From: Robiginitalea sediminis
GTDB taxonomy: Bacteria; Bacteroidota; Bacteroidia; Flavobacteriales; Flavobacteriaceae
Direction: 5' to 3'
Assembly (NCBI RefSeq): GCF_002198115.1
Contig: NZ_NGNR01000004.1
Location: forward strand, 58,509 to 122,508
DNA length: 64,000 nucleotides
Part shown: positions 36,964 to 46,227 of the stretch, in pieces
Numbering within the stretch: position 1 is the first letter of the stretch
Layout of the letters: each line of letters begins with the position of its first letter
Notes under the pieces: model-generated
Databases searched by the model: none
What the model saw: only the letters and a program-made list of their open reading frames with translations
What the model was told of the DNA's origin: nothing
Position numbers and translations under genes: made by a program

Positions 36964-38376
36964 ATGACGCAATTCGACATCGAAGACCAAATCGAGGAAC
37001 TCGCCGGGGGCGAATTTGAGCGGGAACCCGTCCCCCAATCCCGCCTGAAAGGCTGGAAAAGTTTCCTGGGCATGTATGCCGGGGAACACGCCGCAGGAAC
37101 CGAATTTGTCATCGGCCCCCTGTTCCTGACCACCGGGGTAAGCGCCTTCGACCTGATTATCGGCCTGCTCGTGGGAAACCTGCTGGCCGTATTGAGTTGG
37201 CGTTTTCTGACCGCCGAAATTGCCGTCAAACACCGGCTGACCCTCTACTACCAGCTGGAAAAAATCTGTGGCAAAAAATTAGTCATCGGCTATAACCTGG
37301 CCAACGGCATCCTGTTCTGTTTCCTGGCCGGGGCCATGATCACGGTTTCGGCTACAGCTGTGGGGGTTCCCTTCGATATGGAAATGCCCCGGCTTACCGA
37401 TACCATGCCCAACGGCCCCACCTGGGTGATCATCGTTTTACTGATTGGGGCTGTAATTTCCCTGGTGGCCGCCAAGGGGTACGATACGGTTTCCAGGGCG
37501 GCCAACTGGATGTCGCCCATTATCGTGCTGGCCTTTGTCGCCTGCGGGGTTGTAGCCCTCCGGCAATTGGGCATTGATTCCTTCCGGGAATTCTGGGATA
37601 TCTGGGGCGAGGGAACCGAGCCCTTCCCGGGTCAAATCAAATATACCTTCTGGCACGTAACCATCTGGTCCTGGTTTGCCAATGCCGCCATGCATATCGG
37701 GATGTCTGACCTTTCGGTGTTCCGGTTTGCCAAAAAAGCGAACAGCGGTTGGACGACCGCAGCGGGCATGTACGTTGGGCATTATATGGCCTGGATTGCC
37801 GCTGCCCTGCTCTATGCCGTATACCTGCGCACGCCGGAAGCGCAAGCCGTCCTGCATGGTGGTGATGCCCCTACCGTAGCCCCTGGTCCGCTGGCCTATA
37901 ACGCTATTGGCGCATTCGGTATTCTGGCCGTGGTACTGGCCGGATGGACCACTGCCAACCCCACCATCTACCGGGCCGGACTGGCCTTCCAGGCTATTTT
38001 GCCCAAGGCCTCTACCTTCTGGGTTACGATCCTCGCGGGCGGGATAGCGACCATCGCCGGACTTTTTCCGGCCTTTGCCATGAAGCTCCTCGATTTTGTT
38101 GCCCTTTACGGGTTTATTCTGGCACCCATTGGCGCTGTTATCGCCTTCGAGCACTTTTTCGGGAAACGGGCGGGGATTATCCCGAATTACGCCGAATTCC
38201 ATAACCTGGGCGTGAACCGGGCCGTATTGCTGGCCTGGGGAATCAGCGCCATTGGCGGGTACCTGGTTTCGATTTATATGGGGGTGTTCCTCTCGTTCCT
38301 GGTATTGCCAGCCTGGATCCTGAGCGGGGTACTCTTCCTGGTCTTCAGCAAGCTGGCGCACCAGCAGCCGGCTTAA
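36964..38376 (+). CDS. NCS1-type permease, probable substrate transporter of the rhamnose operon
   Basis: A 470-residue inner-membrane protein with about 12 TM helices of the purine-cytosine permease/NCS1 group (GMYAGEHAAGTEFVIGPLF, NAAMHIGMSDLSVFRFAKKA, WTTANPTIYRAGLAF). NCS1 members usually carry nucleobases, allantoin or vitamins; in a rhamnose operon it is more likely to carry rhamnose or a metabolite such as lactate, but that is inferred from context. It starts 10 bp after lldD and overlaps, tail to tail, the second rhamnosidase gene by 4 bp. Confidence 0.75.
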   Translation: MTQFDIEDQIEELAGGEFEREPVPQSRLKGWKSFLGMYAGEHAAGTEFVIGPLFLTTGVSAFDLIIGLLVGNLLAVLSWRFLTAEIAVKHRLTLYYQLEKICGKKLVIGYNLANGILFCFLAGAMITVSATAVGVPFDMEMPRLTDTMPNGPTWVIIVLLIGAVISLVAAKGYDTVSRAANWMSPIIVLAFVACGVVALRQLGIDSFREFWDIWGEGTEPFPGQIKYTFWHVTIWSWFANAAMHIGMSDLSVFRFAKKANSGWTTAAGMYVGHYMAWIAAALLYAVYLRTPEAQAVLHGGDAPTVAPGPLAYNAIGAFGILAVVLAGWTTANPTIYRAGLAFQAILPKASTFWVTILAGGIATIAGLFPAFAMKLLDFVALYGFILAPIGAVIAFEHFFGKRAGIIPNYAEFHNLGVNRAVLLAWGISAIGGYLVSIYMGVFLSFLVLPAWILSGVLFLVFSKLAHQQPA

Positions 38377-41300
38377 TCCGGCGCCACGGTAAAGGTATAC
38401 GCCCCGCTGGCCAGGGTCATATGGACCCGGCCGTCCAGAAGCCCAACCCCGCTTACCCCGTTAACGCGGTTCAGGCGTTTGCCCCCCTCCCGGATGGCCC
38501 GGGGCCCGGAGGCGGCCAGGCTGAATGCGGCCGTGGTGTTCGCCGGAACGCGCACCTGATATACCAGGACTCCTTCCTGATATTCCCAACGGCTTTCGAT
38601 CCGGCCGTACGGGCTGTCATAGTAGCCCTGGGCGTGCTGCCATACGCCATCCGGGTCCGGGGTCGGGTGCAGGCCAAAGTGTCGGAAGCCCGGGTGGCTG
38701 GGATCGCGCTGAATCCCTAAAACATGGTTGTACATCCAGGACGCGACAGCTCCGAAGGAATAGTGGTTAAAGGAATTCATGCTGTTGTTCCCGCCAAAAC
38801 CATCCTCAAGGGTATAGGAGTTCAGGCGTTCCCAGATGGTGGTTGCCCCGTTGATCACCGGATAGAGCCAGGAGGGGTAGTCCTCCTGCCGCAAGAGCCT
38901 GTAGGCCTCGGCATGGTAGCCCGCTCCTGAAAGGGCGTGGTTCAGGGAAGCCGTCCCTATAAACCCGGTCATCAGGGAATACGGCGGGCGCATTACCCCC
39001 AGGTCGTCCCGGTTTTCCCGGGTAACGGTCGCCCTGAAGTGAGCTTCCGCCCCGGCCTGGTTCGCAGGGTCGAACAGGCCGAAATTAAGCGGGATGGCAT
39101 AGGAAGCCTGGGTATCTACCAAATCCCCGGGTTTAGGGGGTTGATATCCCGAAGGTGCCGGCCCGAAAAGCCGGGGGGCTACCCCGGAGTGGATGGTTCT
39201 ATGGGTTTGGGGGTCTACATAAGTCGCGTTGAAAAAGGCCTTTCGTTCGGCGTATTTGGCGGCATACGCTTGGGCCTCGGCTGTTTTGCCCAAAATGCCA
39301 GCCACCTGGGAGGCAATCCAGAGGTCGTAGGCGTGGTAGGCGGTCCACAGCAGCGTATTGTCGTTCTTGCTTCCCTCCGGGCTCAGCCAGTCTCCCAGCG
39401 GGCCTTCATCCAGGATCCCGGTTTCCGGATCCATGCGCGATTCCAGAAAGTCAAGGTAGCGAACCATGGCCGGATAATGCTTTTCCAGGATACGCGTATC
39501 CCCATATTGCTGGTAGACTTCCCAGGGCAGGATGATGCCGGCGCTACCCCATAGGGTACCACCGAATCCGCCCCCCACGGGGGCCACATCTGTAAAGCGG
39601 CCGTCCTCGCGCTGGATGTCGCGCATGGCCAGTAGGTGCCGGTCCAGGAAGGACGCCACGGAGGCCAGGTAGGTAGCCGCCTGGGAAAAGACGTTGATGT
39701 CTCCGCTCCAGCCCATCCGCTCATTGCGGGCAGGGGTATCCGTGGGGATGGAGAGGAAATTGCCGCGCAGCGACCAGGTGATGTTCTCCCAGAACCGGTT
39801 GACCAGTTCATTGGAGGTTTCAAAATGGGAATCCAGTTTTTCGATAGAGCTGATTACCAGCCCCTGGACCGCAGATGCGGGCGGGGCGCTGTCCACCCCG
39901 CTGAGTTCTACAAAACGATAGCCGTGGAAGGTGAAACGGGGGCGGATCACCTCAGGTCCACCCTTTAAAATGTAAAGGTCCTGGGTTAAGGCGGCACGGA
40001 TGTTTTCCATCATCACCATCCCGGAGTTCCCTTCATATTCGGGGAGGTCCGGATACCGGACTTCCGCATAGCGCATCACCAGGGTGTCGCCGCGGACCCC
40101 ATTGTCGATGCGGATCTCGGGAACCCCTACCATGTTTTGCCCCATGTCGTAGACAAATACCCCGGGGCGCACTTCCTCCCGGGTCTTTGCCTGCAGGGTG
40201 CGCACCACCGTGGGCGGGGTGCCGATCTGCCCGATCAGTTGGAGGGAATCGTAGGACAGGCCCGGGTAGGTGGTCCCTTCCAGGGGAACCTCTGTTGCCG
40301 AGGACCATCCTGAAGCGTTATACCCGGGCTCGGACCAGCCCTGGATGCCTGCCTCCAGGCGGGCATCGTAGACTTCGCCCTGAAAGTAGCTGCCGTACCG
40401 GAGCGGACCTTCGGTATAGAGCTTCCAGGTATCAGGCTCAGTAGCCACTACCTGCTCGCTTCCATCCGCATAAGTGACCACCAACAGGGCTTTAAGCGAT
40501 TGCCGATCCCCGAAAAAGTTCCAGTTATTCCCGCTGTAGGTAATGTTCCCGGACCACCATCCTTCGCTCAGCCAGGCTCCCAGGGCATTGGGCTGGCCAG
40601 ATTCCAAAAGGTCGGTGACGTCGTAGGTCTGGTATTGGTGGTGCTGGTTGTACTGGGTAAGGCCTGGGGTAAAATACCCCTCGCCTACCCGCTCCCCATT
40701 CAGGTGGAGTTCATATATACCTCGGGCCGTGGCATATACACGGGCCCGGGCAATGGGTTTCGATTCCAGGGTAAACCGGGTACGGAGCATGGGGGCGGCA
40801 TTGCGGCTGGGGTCTGCGGTGAGAAGCATTCCGGTATCCCCACCCCGGATCAGCAGCCCGGATTCTGTGAGCTCCAGCTTCTGGGCGTGCTGCCTGGCAA
40901 ACAAGCCAGAATACGTTTCTGCCGAGGCGGGATCCTCCGAAAAAAGGACATTGGAAGGTTCCCGGAAATGCCGGATCTCGTAGGGGCCAAAGGATGCGGA
41001 CTGTCCGGCCCGCAGGTGGAAGCCGATGTCTGCCAGCATCGGGAAGCTGATAAAGTTGTTTCCGGACCCCACCGGGTTAACGTTGAAGCCCCGGGGGCCA
41101 AACCGGCTTTCTGAATCGCTTTTGGAAACCTCGTTGACTTCCTGTTGCCCATCCACAAAAATTTGAAAAATGCCAAATTCCGCACTGAGATAAACCCCGT
41201 GGGGGTCATAGGCATTTTCGGCATGGATGAGGGTTTCTGGTACGTCGAAACTTTTGAAGGGAACATCCGGGGAATCCCCGGGGTCGTAGCCCACACGGAA

Positions 41301-41999
41301 GACATGGATACGCGCAGGCTGGTTCGAATCCAAACCGGATATATCGAGTTCAAAACTCAGGTAATGCCCGTCGCGTCCGGTTTCCACCCCCTGAAGGTTT
41401 AAGTCCTTATCCATCAGTCGGGTATCATTGGCCCCAAGCAAAAAGGCAGCCCGGGTACTCTTGGATGCCTGGTCCAGTTGCAGGGTAACCCCCATGCGAA
41501 ACACGGAGAGGTAGTGGGAATAGAGTTGCAGGTCTTCCTCCCCGCCGCCAATCCAACGGGCGCCTTGCCATGCCGGTCCGTCGGGGTCCCCATCCAGTAA
41601 TCCCGTCTCGAACCCGGATTGCGCCTGGTGCTGCTTCCCTTCCTGGTCCCAAACGGTCACTTCCCAGGAATATGTTGTACGTGGTTTTAAGGCCTCCCCA
41701 CCATATGCCACCAGGGAGGAGGTGCTGCTCCCGATTTTTCCGCTGTCCCAGACGGCAGCCGCATCCGCTTCACGGACCACAAGGCGATAAGCCGTTTGGG
41801 AATAGCCTCTACCATCCCCGTCAACCTGCATTTGCCAGCTGAACCTTGGGGTGGTCACATCCAGGCCCATAGGGTGGTCCAGGTATTCGGTCTGCAGATT
41901 TGCTATCGATACCTGTGCGCTTAGGACCCCGGCCCAAAGTAACAGGGCTGATAAGGTGACTAAAATCCGTGTATGGGAGAAATGGCGGTTGGTTTTCAT
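38373..41999 (-). CDS. Large alpha-L-rhamnosidase (GH78), secreted multi-domain
   Basis: A rhamnosidase of about 1208 residues, much longer than the GH78 at 22413. Signal peptide (ILVTLSALLLWAGVLSAQ), an Fn3/beta-sandwich start (TPRFSWQMQVDGDGRGYSQT), an inserted lectin-like region (about 130-370), rhamnosidase N-domain (ARVYATARGIYELHLNGERV), the catalytic (alpha/alpha)6 barrel with DTPARNERMGWSGD near 751, and a C-terminal beta domain (YDSPYGRIESRWEYQEG). The catalytic Asp/Glu cluster looks complete. ATG 41999 gives the signal peptide; upstream in-frame codons run into the repeat module. Confidence 0.88.
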   Translation of the reverse strand: MKTNRHFSHTRILVTLSALLLWAGVLSAQVSIANLQTEYLDHPMGLDVTTPRFSWQMQVDGDGRGYSQTAYRLVVREADAAAVWDSGKIGSSTSSLVAYGGEALKPRTTYSWEVTVWDQEGKQHQAQSGFETGLLDGDPDGPAWQGARWIGGGEEDLQLYSHYLSVFRMGVTLQLDQASKSTRAAFLLGANDTRLMDKDLNLQGVETGRDGHYLSFELDISGLDSNQPARIHVFRVGYDPGDSPDVPFKSFDVPETLIHAENAYDPHGVYLSAEFGIFQIFVDGQQEVNEVSKSDSESRFGPRGFNVNPVGSGNNFISFPMLADIGFHLRAGQSASFGPYEIRHFREPSNVLFSEDPASAETYSGLFARQHAQKLELTESGLLIRGGDTGMLLTADPSRNAAPMLRTRFTLESKPIARARVYATARGIYELHLNGERVGEGYFTPGLTQYNQHHQYQTYDVTDLLESGQPNALGAWLSEGWWSGNITYSGNNWNFFGDRQSLKALLVVTYADGSEQVVATEPDTWKLYTEGPLRYGSYFQGEVYDARLEAGIQGWSEPGYNASGWSSATEVPLEGTTYPGLSYDSLQLIGQIGTPPTVVRTLQAKTREEVRPGVFVYDMGQNMVGVPEIRIDNGVRGDTLVMRYAEVRYPDLPEYEGNSGMVMMENIRAALTQDLYILKGGPEVIRPRFTFHGYRFVELSGVDSAPPASAVQGLVISSIEKLDSHFETSNELVNRFWENITWSLRGNFLSIPTDTPARNERMGWSGDINVFSQAATYLASVASFLDRHLLAMRDIQREDGRFTDVAPVGGGFGGTLWGSAGIILPWEVYQQYGDTRILEKHYPAMVRYLDFLESRMDPETGILDEGPLGDWLSPEGSKNDNTLLWTAYHAYDLWIASQVAGILGKTAEAQAYAAKYAERKAFFNATYVDPQTHRTIHSGVAPRLFGPAPSGYQPPKPGDLVDTQASYAIPLNFGLFDPANQAGAEAHFRATVTRENRDDLGVMRPPYSLMTGFIGTASLNHALSGAGYHAEAYRLLRQEDYPSWLYPVINGATTIWERLNSYTLEDGFGGNNSMNSFNHYSFGAVASWMYNHVLGIQRDPSHPGFRHFGLHPTPDPDGVWQHAQGYYDSPYGRIESRWEYQEGVLVYQVRVPANTTAAFSLAASGPRAIREGGKRLNRVNGVSGVGLLDGRVHMTLASGAYTFTVAPD

Positions 42000-42269
42000 G
42001 GCCTGGATCTTTGCAGAACCAAAATATACGAAAGACCGGGCTAAGCCGTTCCGGTCTGTACTGCCTGAGGGCCTTATATACCCAGTGCCGGGGGCACCCC
42101 CCTCCCCCCACCCATCCAAACTAGCGCCCCACCCTGTAACCGCCCAGCATACCGCCTGGAAATCGCACCGCCAAAGCCTATTCTGCCGCCCCCGGGACCA
42201 AAAGCTGCAGTTCACTCCTGAAATTCGACAATCCACGCCCTTTTCCTTCTATTAACCGGTTTGTGCCCC

Positions 42270-42277
42270 TAGATTTG
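42270..42277 (+). promoter_or_regulatory. -7 promoter element of the microprotein gene, copy 1
   Basis: TAGATTTG, exact TAnnTTTG match, 32 bp before the ATG at 42310, and conserved in the second copy. No TTG at normal -33 spacing. The preceding 180 bp, which are also conserved between copies, may hold activator sites. Confidence 0.55.
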
Positions 42278-42309
42278 TCCCATCAATCATCATCAATAAA
42301 CGAACAGTC

Positions 42310-42423
42310 ATGAAATCAATCCGATCTATTTCCCCAACCGAAAACCGCAGGTACAACTATTTTTCAGCCCTGAGCCAGAGTAAAAGGGTGCGCTGGAACG
42401 AGTACCGGCAGTATGTGTATTAA
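42310..42423 (+). CDS. 37-residue basic microprotein, copy 1
   Basis: A short ORF (starts MKSIRSISPTENRRYNYFSA, ends WNEYRQYVY) rich in Arg, Ser and Tyr, with no signal peptide or TM helix. I do not recognise a family. Evidence that it is real: it has its own -7 element and terminator; it is duplicated at 50610; and of five base differences between the copies within the ORF, four are silent third-position changes and one is Asn to Ser at residue 30. Upstream frame extension is not conserved (stop TAA just before in this copy), so ATG 42310 is the start. Confidence 0.7.
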   Translation: MKSIRSISPTENRRYNYFSALSQSKRVRWNEYRQYVY

Positions 42424-42446
42424 CCGACCTGGGGTGCCCAAAAAGC

Positions 42447-42482
42447 AAAACCCCTGCCGGGAAATTCCTGGCAGGGGTTTTT
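42447..42482. terminator. Strong, probably bidirectional terminator after microprotein copy 1
   Basis: AAAACCCCTGCC pairs with GGCAGGGGTTTT (12-bp stem including A/T part) followed by a T run. On the minus strand the A-rich left arm gives a T run too, so it can also end the Rrf2 transcript coming from the right. Confidence 0.85.
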
Positions 42483-42594
42483 ATCTAACCGCATCCAAAA
42501 AAAGTGTGTTTCCTTAACCCATTAAGCCAGTGGTTCACCTTGGCTGCTATTAATAACCTTCTGGTGAGAACCACTGCGCACTGGCAGGCCTCCC

Positions 42595-43026
42595 TTATTC
42601 CGGAAACCGGAAATCCGAAGACCCGGTGTCCCGGGCCAATTGTGCCAGGGTCGTTTGGGACAGGGCGGCATTAAAGGCCTTTTTCCCCGGACCCAGCAGG
42701 TGGTGCACCACACATGGGTTTGTCTCGCTGCACTCGCTGATCCCCAGGATACAGGCTTCAATCCCTTCATTACCATCAATCACCCGAACCACGTCCATTA
42801 AGGAATGTTGCAGGTTGTCCGCATTCAGGTAAAACCCGCCACCCCGACCCTTGGAGGAAGACACCATCCCGTGTTTGGATAACGTCTGTAATAACTTGGC
42901 CAGGTAGCTCTCCGAAACCTTGATTTCCTGAAACATATCCCGGACCAGAATTTTATGGTCCTCCGAAGAATTCTGCGCGAGATAGATCACTGCCTTTATC
43001 GCGTATTTAGTTGATCTTGATAGCAT
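42595..43026 (-). CDS. Rrf2-family Fe-S regulator, NsrR-like
   Basis: A regulator of 143 residues from ATG 43026 (MLSRSTKYAIKAVIYLAQ, the usual Rrf2 start; an upstream TTG is less likely). Winged helix about 1-70 with SESYLAKLLQTLSKHGMV and GRGGGFYLN. Three cysteines spaced C-x6-C-x5-C (EACILGISECSETNPCV, about 98-112) match the Fe-S cluster ligands of NsrR/IscR types. It is divergent from the nos cluster, so control by NO or cluster state is the simplest inference. The shared control region carries AAAAGATA half-sites. Confidence 0.88.
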   Translation of the reverse strand: MLSRSTKYAIKAVIYLAQNSSEDHKILVRDMFQEIKVSESYLAKLLQTLSKHGMVSSSKGRGGGFYLNADNLQHSLMDVVRVIDGNEGIEACILGISECSETNPCVVHHLLGPGKKAFNAALSQTTLAQLARDTGSSDFRFPE

Positions 43027-43053
43027 TACATTCAAAATAACTGTTCAAAGATT

Positions 43054-43119
43054 AAAAGATATTTTTATCCTTTTTATGACGAATATCATGTTTTTGACTT
43101 CTATCAAAAGATAATTTTG
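43054..43119. promoter_or_regulatory. nos promoter and Rrf2-type operator candidates
   Basis: TAATTTTG at 43112-43119 is an exact -7 element 20 bp before the cytochrome ATG; TTTG at 43093-43096 is a -33 candidate with 15-bp spacing. AAAAGATA occurs at 43054-43061 and 43106-43113; the first is followed by TTTT-TATCCTTTT, making a near-palindrome that fits an NsrR-like site. The second overlaps the -7 element, where binding would block transcription. Confidence 0.55.
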
Positions 43120-43138
43120 TCCTAAAATAAATGATTTC

Positions 43139-43645
43139 ATGAAAACAACAACAGCACTAGTATCCCTTTTCAGCATCCTGCTCCTGATGAGTTGTGGAGG
43201 AAAAGAAGAAAAACCCTCAGAAGACTTCAGCCTGAAACGCCAGAAAGCAGCCACAGAAACCCCGGCTACCACTGCTGCATCCGGCACAAAGGCTTCAGAG
43301 CGGGTAGACCTGACCAACAAAGGCGTTGGCCCGGTTACCAACGTAACCCTTCCAGAGGCCATCGATACGGACATGGCTGCCCAGGGAGAGGCCGTTTACA
43401 ACCAGATGTGCCTGGCCTGCCACCGGGTAGGCAAACGCTTTATAGGCCCGGCACCCAATGGCATACTCGAGCGCAGGACACCAGAGTGGGTTATGAATAT
43501 GATCCTCAACCCAGAGGGAATGGTAAAGGAGGACCCTCTTGCCAGGGACCTGCTGCTCGAGTTTAATGGCTCCCCAATGGCCAACCAGGGCTTGACTGAA
43601 GACCAGGCCCGTGCGGTACTTGAATACTTCAGAACCCTAAAATAA
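43139..43645 (+). CDS. Mono-haem cytochrome c lipoprotein of the nos cluster
   Basis: A 168-residue lipoprotein (LFSILLLMSCGGKEEK, Cys about 19) with a flexible Thr/Ala-rich linker and one haem c site CLACH (about 92-96), with SPMANQGL giving the distal Met. It probably passes electrons to NosZ in the periplasm, the role of cytochromes at this place in clade II nos clusters. First gene of the plus-strand run, with the nos -7 element 20 bp upstream. Confidence 0.88.
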   Translation: MKTTTALVSLFSILLLMSCGGKEEKPSEDFSLKRQKAATETPATTAASGTKASERVDLTNKGVGPVTNVTLPEAIDTDMAAQGEAVYNQMCLACHRVGKRFIGPAPNGILERRTPEWVMNMILNPEGMVKEDPLARDLLLEFNGSPMANQGLTEDQARAVLEYFRTLK

Positions 43646-43651
43646 TCACCT

Positions 43652-44221
43652 ATGAAAACAATCGTCAACATCCGTTTCCTGCTTCCCGTTTTCTTGCTCC
43701 TGTTCCTTTGCAGCTGCCGGGACCAGGTTGCAACCGCAACTTCGGGCAATGAACCCGCATCAGCATCCAAAACCGAAGGCCAGGCCTTTATAGAAGGGGA
43801 TGTGGCCAAACCCAATGTGCTACAGATCGCCATTGGCTCACAGGACCACACTACCCTGGTGGCAGCGGTACAGGCAGCAGACCTGGAGAACGCCCTGGTA
43901 AACGCCGGGCCGCTTATGGTCTTTGCCCCTACTAATGCGGCTTTCGATGCCCTGCCGACCGGCACGGTGGAGGACCTGCTGAAACCAGAGAACAAAGACG
44001 CCCTGGCCAACATCCTGAAATACCATGTAACCCCCGGGAATTATTCGAAAGAATTCCTCAAGAAGTTCCCGAAGCTCGGACAGGCCAACAACCAGTATGT
44101 AACGGTTACCGTGGAGGGCGATGACGTATTTGTGGGCGGTGCCAAAATCCTTGCCAGCGTTCCCGCGGGCAACGGGATTGTACACATCATCGACAAGGTC
44201 ATGTTACCCCCTTCTGAATAA
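43652..44221 (+). CDS. Fasciclin (FAS1) domain lipoprotein in nos cluster
   Basis: A 189-residue lipoprotein (LLLFLCSCRDQ) with a single FAS1 domain (about 55-189): TTLVAAVQAADLENALVNAG, MVFAPTNAAFDALP, ILKYHVTPG, and ILASVPAGNGIVHIIDKVML. The role of FAS1 proteins in nos operons is unknown; binding or assembly at the outer surface of the inner membrane is possible. It is 6 bp after the cytochrome and 31 bp before nosZ. Confidence 0.85.
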   Translation: MKTIVNIRFLLPVFLLLFLCSCRDQVATATSGNEPASASKTEGQAFIEGDVAKPNVLQIAIGSQDHTTLVAAVQAADLENALVNAGPLMVFAPTNAAFDALPTGTVEDLLKPENKDALANILKYHVTPGNYSKEFLKKFPKLGQANNQYVTVTVEGDDVFVGGAKILASVPAGNGIVHIIDKVMLPPSE

Positions 44222-44252
44222 AACAACTTCAAAAACTTAATAATCCAGACTT

Positions 44253-46205
44253 ATGAAATCTAAATTCTTTTATCTCCTGACCACTCTGGGGATATTCCTA
44301 ACCCTTTACTCCTGCGGGAATTCCCAGCAGAACAACGGCGCGCTTTCTTCCAATGCGGCGGATCGCGTGTACGTGGCACCCGGGGAGCATGACGATTATT
44401 ACGCCTTCATTTCCGGGGGCTTCAGCGGTCAGCTCTCTGTTTACGGACTGCCGTCCGGACGGCTTTTTAAAGTGATTCCGGTATTTTCCCAGGATGCCGA
44501 AAAAGCCTATGGCTACAACGAGGAAACCAAACCCATGCTCAATACTTCCCACGGTTTTATCCCCTGGGACGACTCCCACCACCCGGATATTTCCCAAACC
44601 AACGGGGAACTGGACGGGCGCTGGGTCTTTATCAATGGGAACAACACCCCCAGGATCGCCAAGATTGACCTGAGCGTCTTCGAGACCACAGAGATTATCG
44701 AAATCCCGAACAGTGCCGGGAACCACAGTTCGGCATTCGTGACGGAAAACACCGAATACGTGGTGGCCGGGACCCGGTTTTCAGTACCGGTGCCCCAGCG
44801 GGATATGCCCATCAGCGAATACAAAGGCAACTTTAAAGGTGCCCTTACCTTTATCAGCGTGGAGCCGGAACACGGCCACATGGACATCGCATTCCAGCTC
44901 ATGATGCCGGGCTTCGACTACGACCTGTCCCACCCGGGCAGGGGCAAAAGCCATGGTTGGTTCTTCTTCTCTACCTATAATTCGGAGGAAGCCAGCACGC
45001 TTATGGAGGTAAACGCTTCCCAAAACGATAAGGATTTTATCGCGGCAGTGAACTGGAAGGCAATTGAGGAATACGTCAAAAACGGAGGAGGCACCATGAT
45101 GCCGGCCAACTACGCCCATAACGTTTACGACGAGGGGACCCATATGGCTACCTCGACCATGAAAAAGGAGGTGCGCGTGGTTAATCCGTCCGAAGTACCG
45201 GGTGCCGTATTTCTGCTGCCAACACCCAAATCCCCCCACGGATGCGACGTGGACCCGAGTGGGGAATACATTGTTGGAGCCGGGAAATTATCGGCAGACC
45301 TCACCGTCCATTCCTTTACTAAAATGCTAGATGCCATCGAGAATGAGAAATACGAGGGGGAAGCCTACGGTATTCCTATTCTCAGTTTCGAAGACGTGCG
45401 CGCCGGCACTGTAAGCCAGCCCGGCTTAGGCCCGCTCCACACCGAATTTGACGGTCAGGGGAATGCCTATACCACTTTCTTTATCTCCTCCGAGGTGGTG
45501 AAATGGAAACTCGGAACCTGGGAAGTCCTGGACCGCCAGCCCTGCTACTATTCCGTAGGGCACCTGATGATCCCGGGTGGCAACTCCCGCAAACCTTTCG
45601 GACAGTATGTGGTGGCCATGAACAAGATCACCAAGGACCGCTACCTGCCCACAGGGCCGGAAGTGACCCAGTCCGCACAACTCTACGACATCAGCGGGGA
45701 TAAGATGGAACTCCTGCTGGACTTCCCAACCGTTGGGGAGCCACACTATGCCGCCGGAATTGCCGCGGATATTGTGAAGCAACGATCAAAGAAAATCTTC
45801 GAGTTGCAAAACAACAACCACCCCTATGGCATTAAATCCGATGCCGATGTACGGGTGGAACGCGATGGCAAAGATGTGCACGTCTATATGTCCATGATCC
45901 GGAGCCACTTTAACCCGGACAACATTGAAGGCATTCGGGTGGGCGACCGCGTCTATTTCCACGTAACCAACCTGGAACAAGACTACGACGTACCCCATGG
46001 CATCTCCATGATCGGAGCCAATACCTCCGAACTGCTAATAATGCCCGGGCAAACCGAAACCTTTGTCTGGGAACCCAAACAACCCGGGGTATGGCCGTTT
46101 TACTGTACGGATTTCTGCTCTGCCCTCCACCAGGAAATGCAGGGCTACGTCCGGGTCTCCCCGGCCGATAATTCCCCCGACCTGCGGTGGTCCCTGGGGG
46201 AATAA
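44253..46205 (+). CDS. nosZ: Nitrous oxide reductase, clade II (Sec-type)
   Basis: Reduces N2O to N2 in the periplasm. The 650-residue protein has a Sec signal with a lipobox-like end (LGIFLTLYSCGN), not a Tat signal, which marks clade II. A seven-blade propeller holds the CuZ His ligands (for example WDDSHHPDIS and YAHNVYDEGTHMA). The C-terminal cupredoxin has CuA residues in CTDFCSALHQEMQGY (about 618-632: two Cys, His, Met). The Cys at the lipobox suggests membrane tethering. A strong terminator follows 23 bp after the stop. Confidence 0.96.
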   Translation: MKSKFFYLLTTLGIFLTLYSCGNSQQNNGALSSNAADRVYVAPGEHDDYYAFISGGFSGQLSVYGLPSGRLFKVIPVFSQDAEKAYGYNEETKPMLNTSHGFIPWDDSHHPDISQTNGELDGRWVFINGNNTPRIAKIDLSVFETTEIIEIPNSAGNHSSAFVTENTEYVVAGTRFSVPVPQRDMPISEYKGNFKGALTFISVEPEHGHMDIAFQLMMPGFDYDLSHPGRGKSHGWFFFSTYNSEEASTLMEVNASQNDKDFIAAVNWKAIEEYVKNGGGTMMPANYAHNVYDEGTHMATSTMKKEVRVVNPSEVPGAVFLLPTPKSPHGCDVDPSGEYIVGAGKLSADLTVHSFTKMLDAIENEKYEGEAYGIPILSFEDVRAGTVSQPGLGPLHTEFDGQGNAYTTFFISSEVVKWKLGTWEVLDRQPCYYSVGHLMIPGGNSRKPFGQYVVAMNKITKDRYLPTGPEVTQSAQLYDISGDKMELLLDFPTVGEPHYAAGIAADIVKQRSKKIFELQNNNHPYGIKSDADVRVERDGKDVHVYMSMIRSHFNPDNIEGIRVGDRVYFHVTNLEQDYDVPHGISMIGANTSELLIMPGQTETFVWEPKQPGVWPFYCTDFCSALHQEMQGYVRVSPADNSPDLRWSLGE

Positions 46206-46227
46206 CCCAAGGCGGACTACTGCTCAG

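Larger units (their letters stand above)
42091..42486 (+). repeat. 396-bp repeat module, copy 1 (left flank of nos cluster)
   Basis: A 396-bp stretch repeated at 50391-50786 in the same orientation, exactly 8300 bp away, at roughly 92-93% identity by eye with only compensating 1-bp indels. Both begin at GGGGCACCCCCCTCCCCCC and end TTATCT after the terminator. Each contains a conserved 5' region, a TAGATTTG element, the 37-residue ORF and a hairpin terminator. Outside these limits the flanks are unrelated. The pair brackets the whole nos cluster. Confidence 0.85.
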
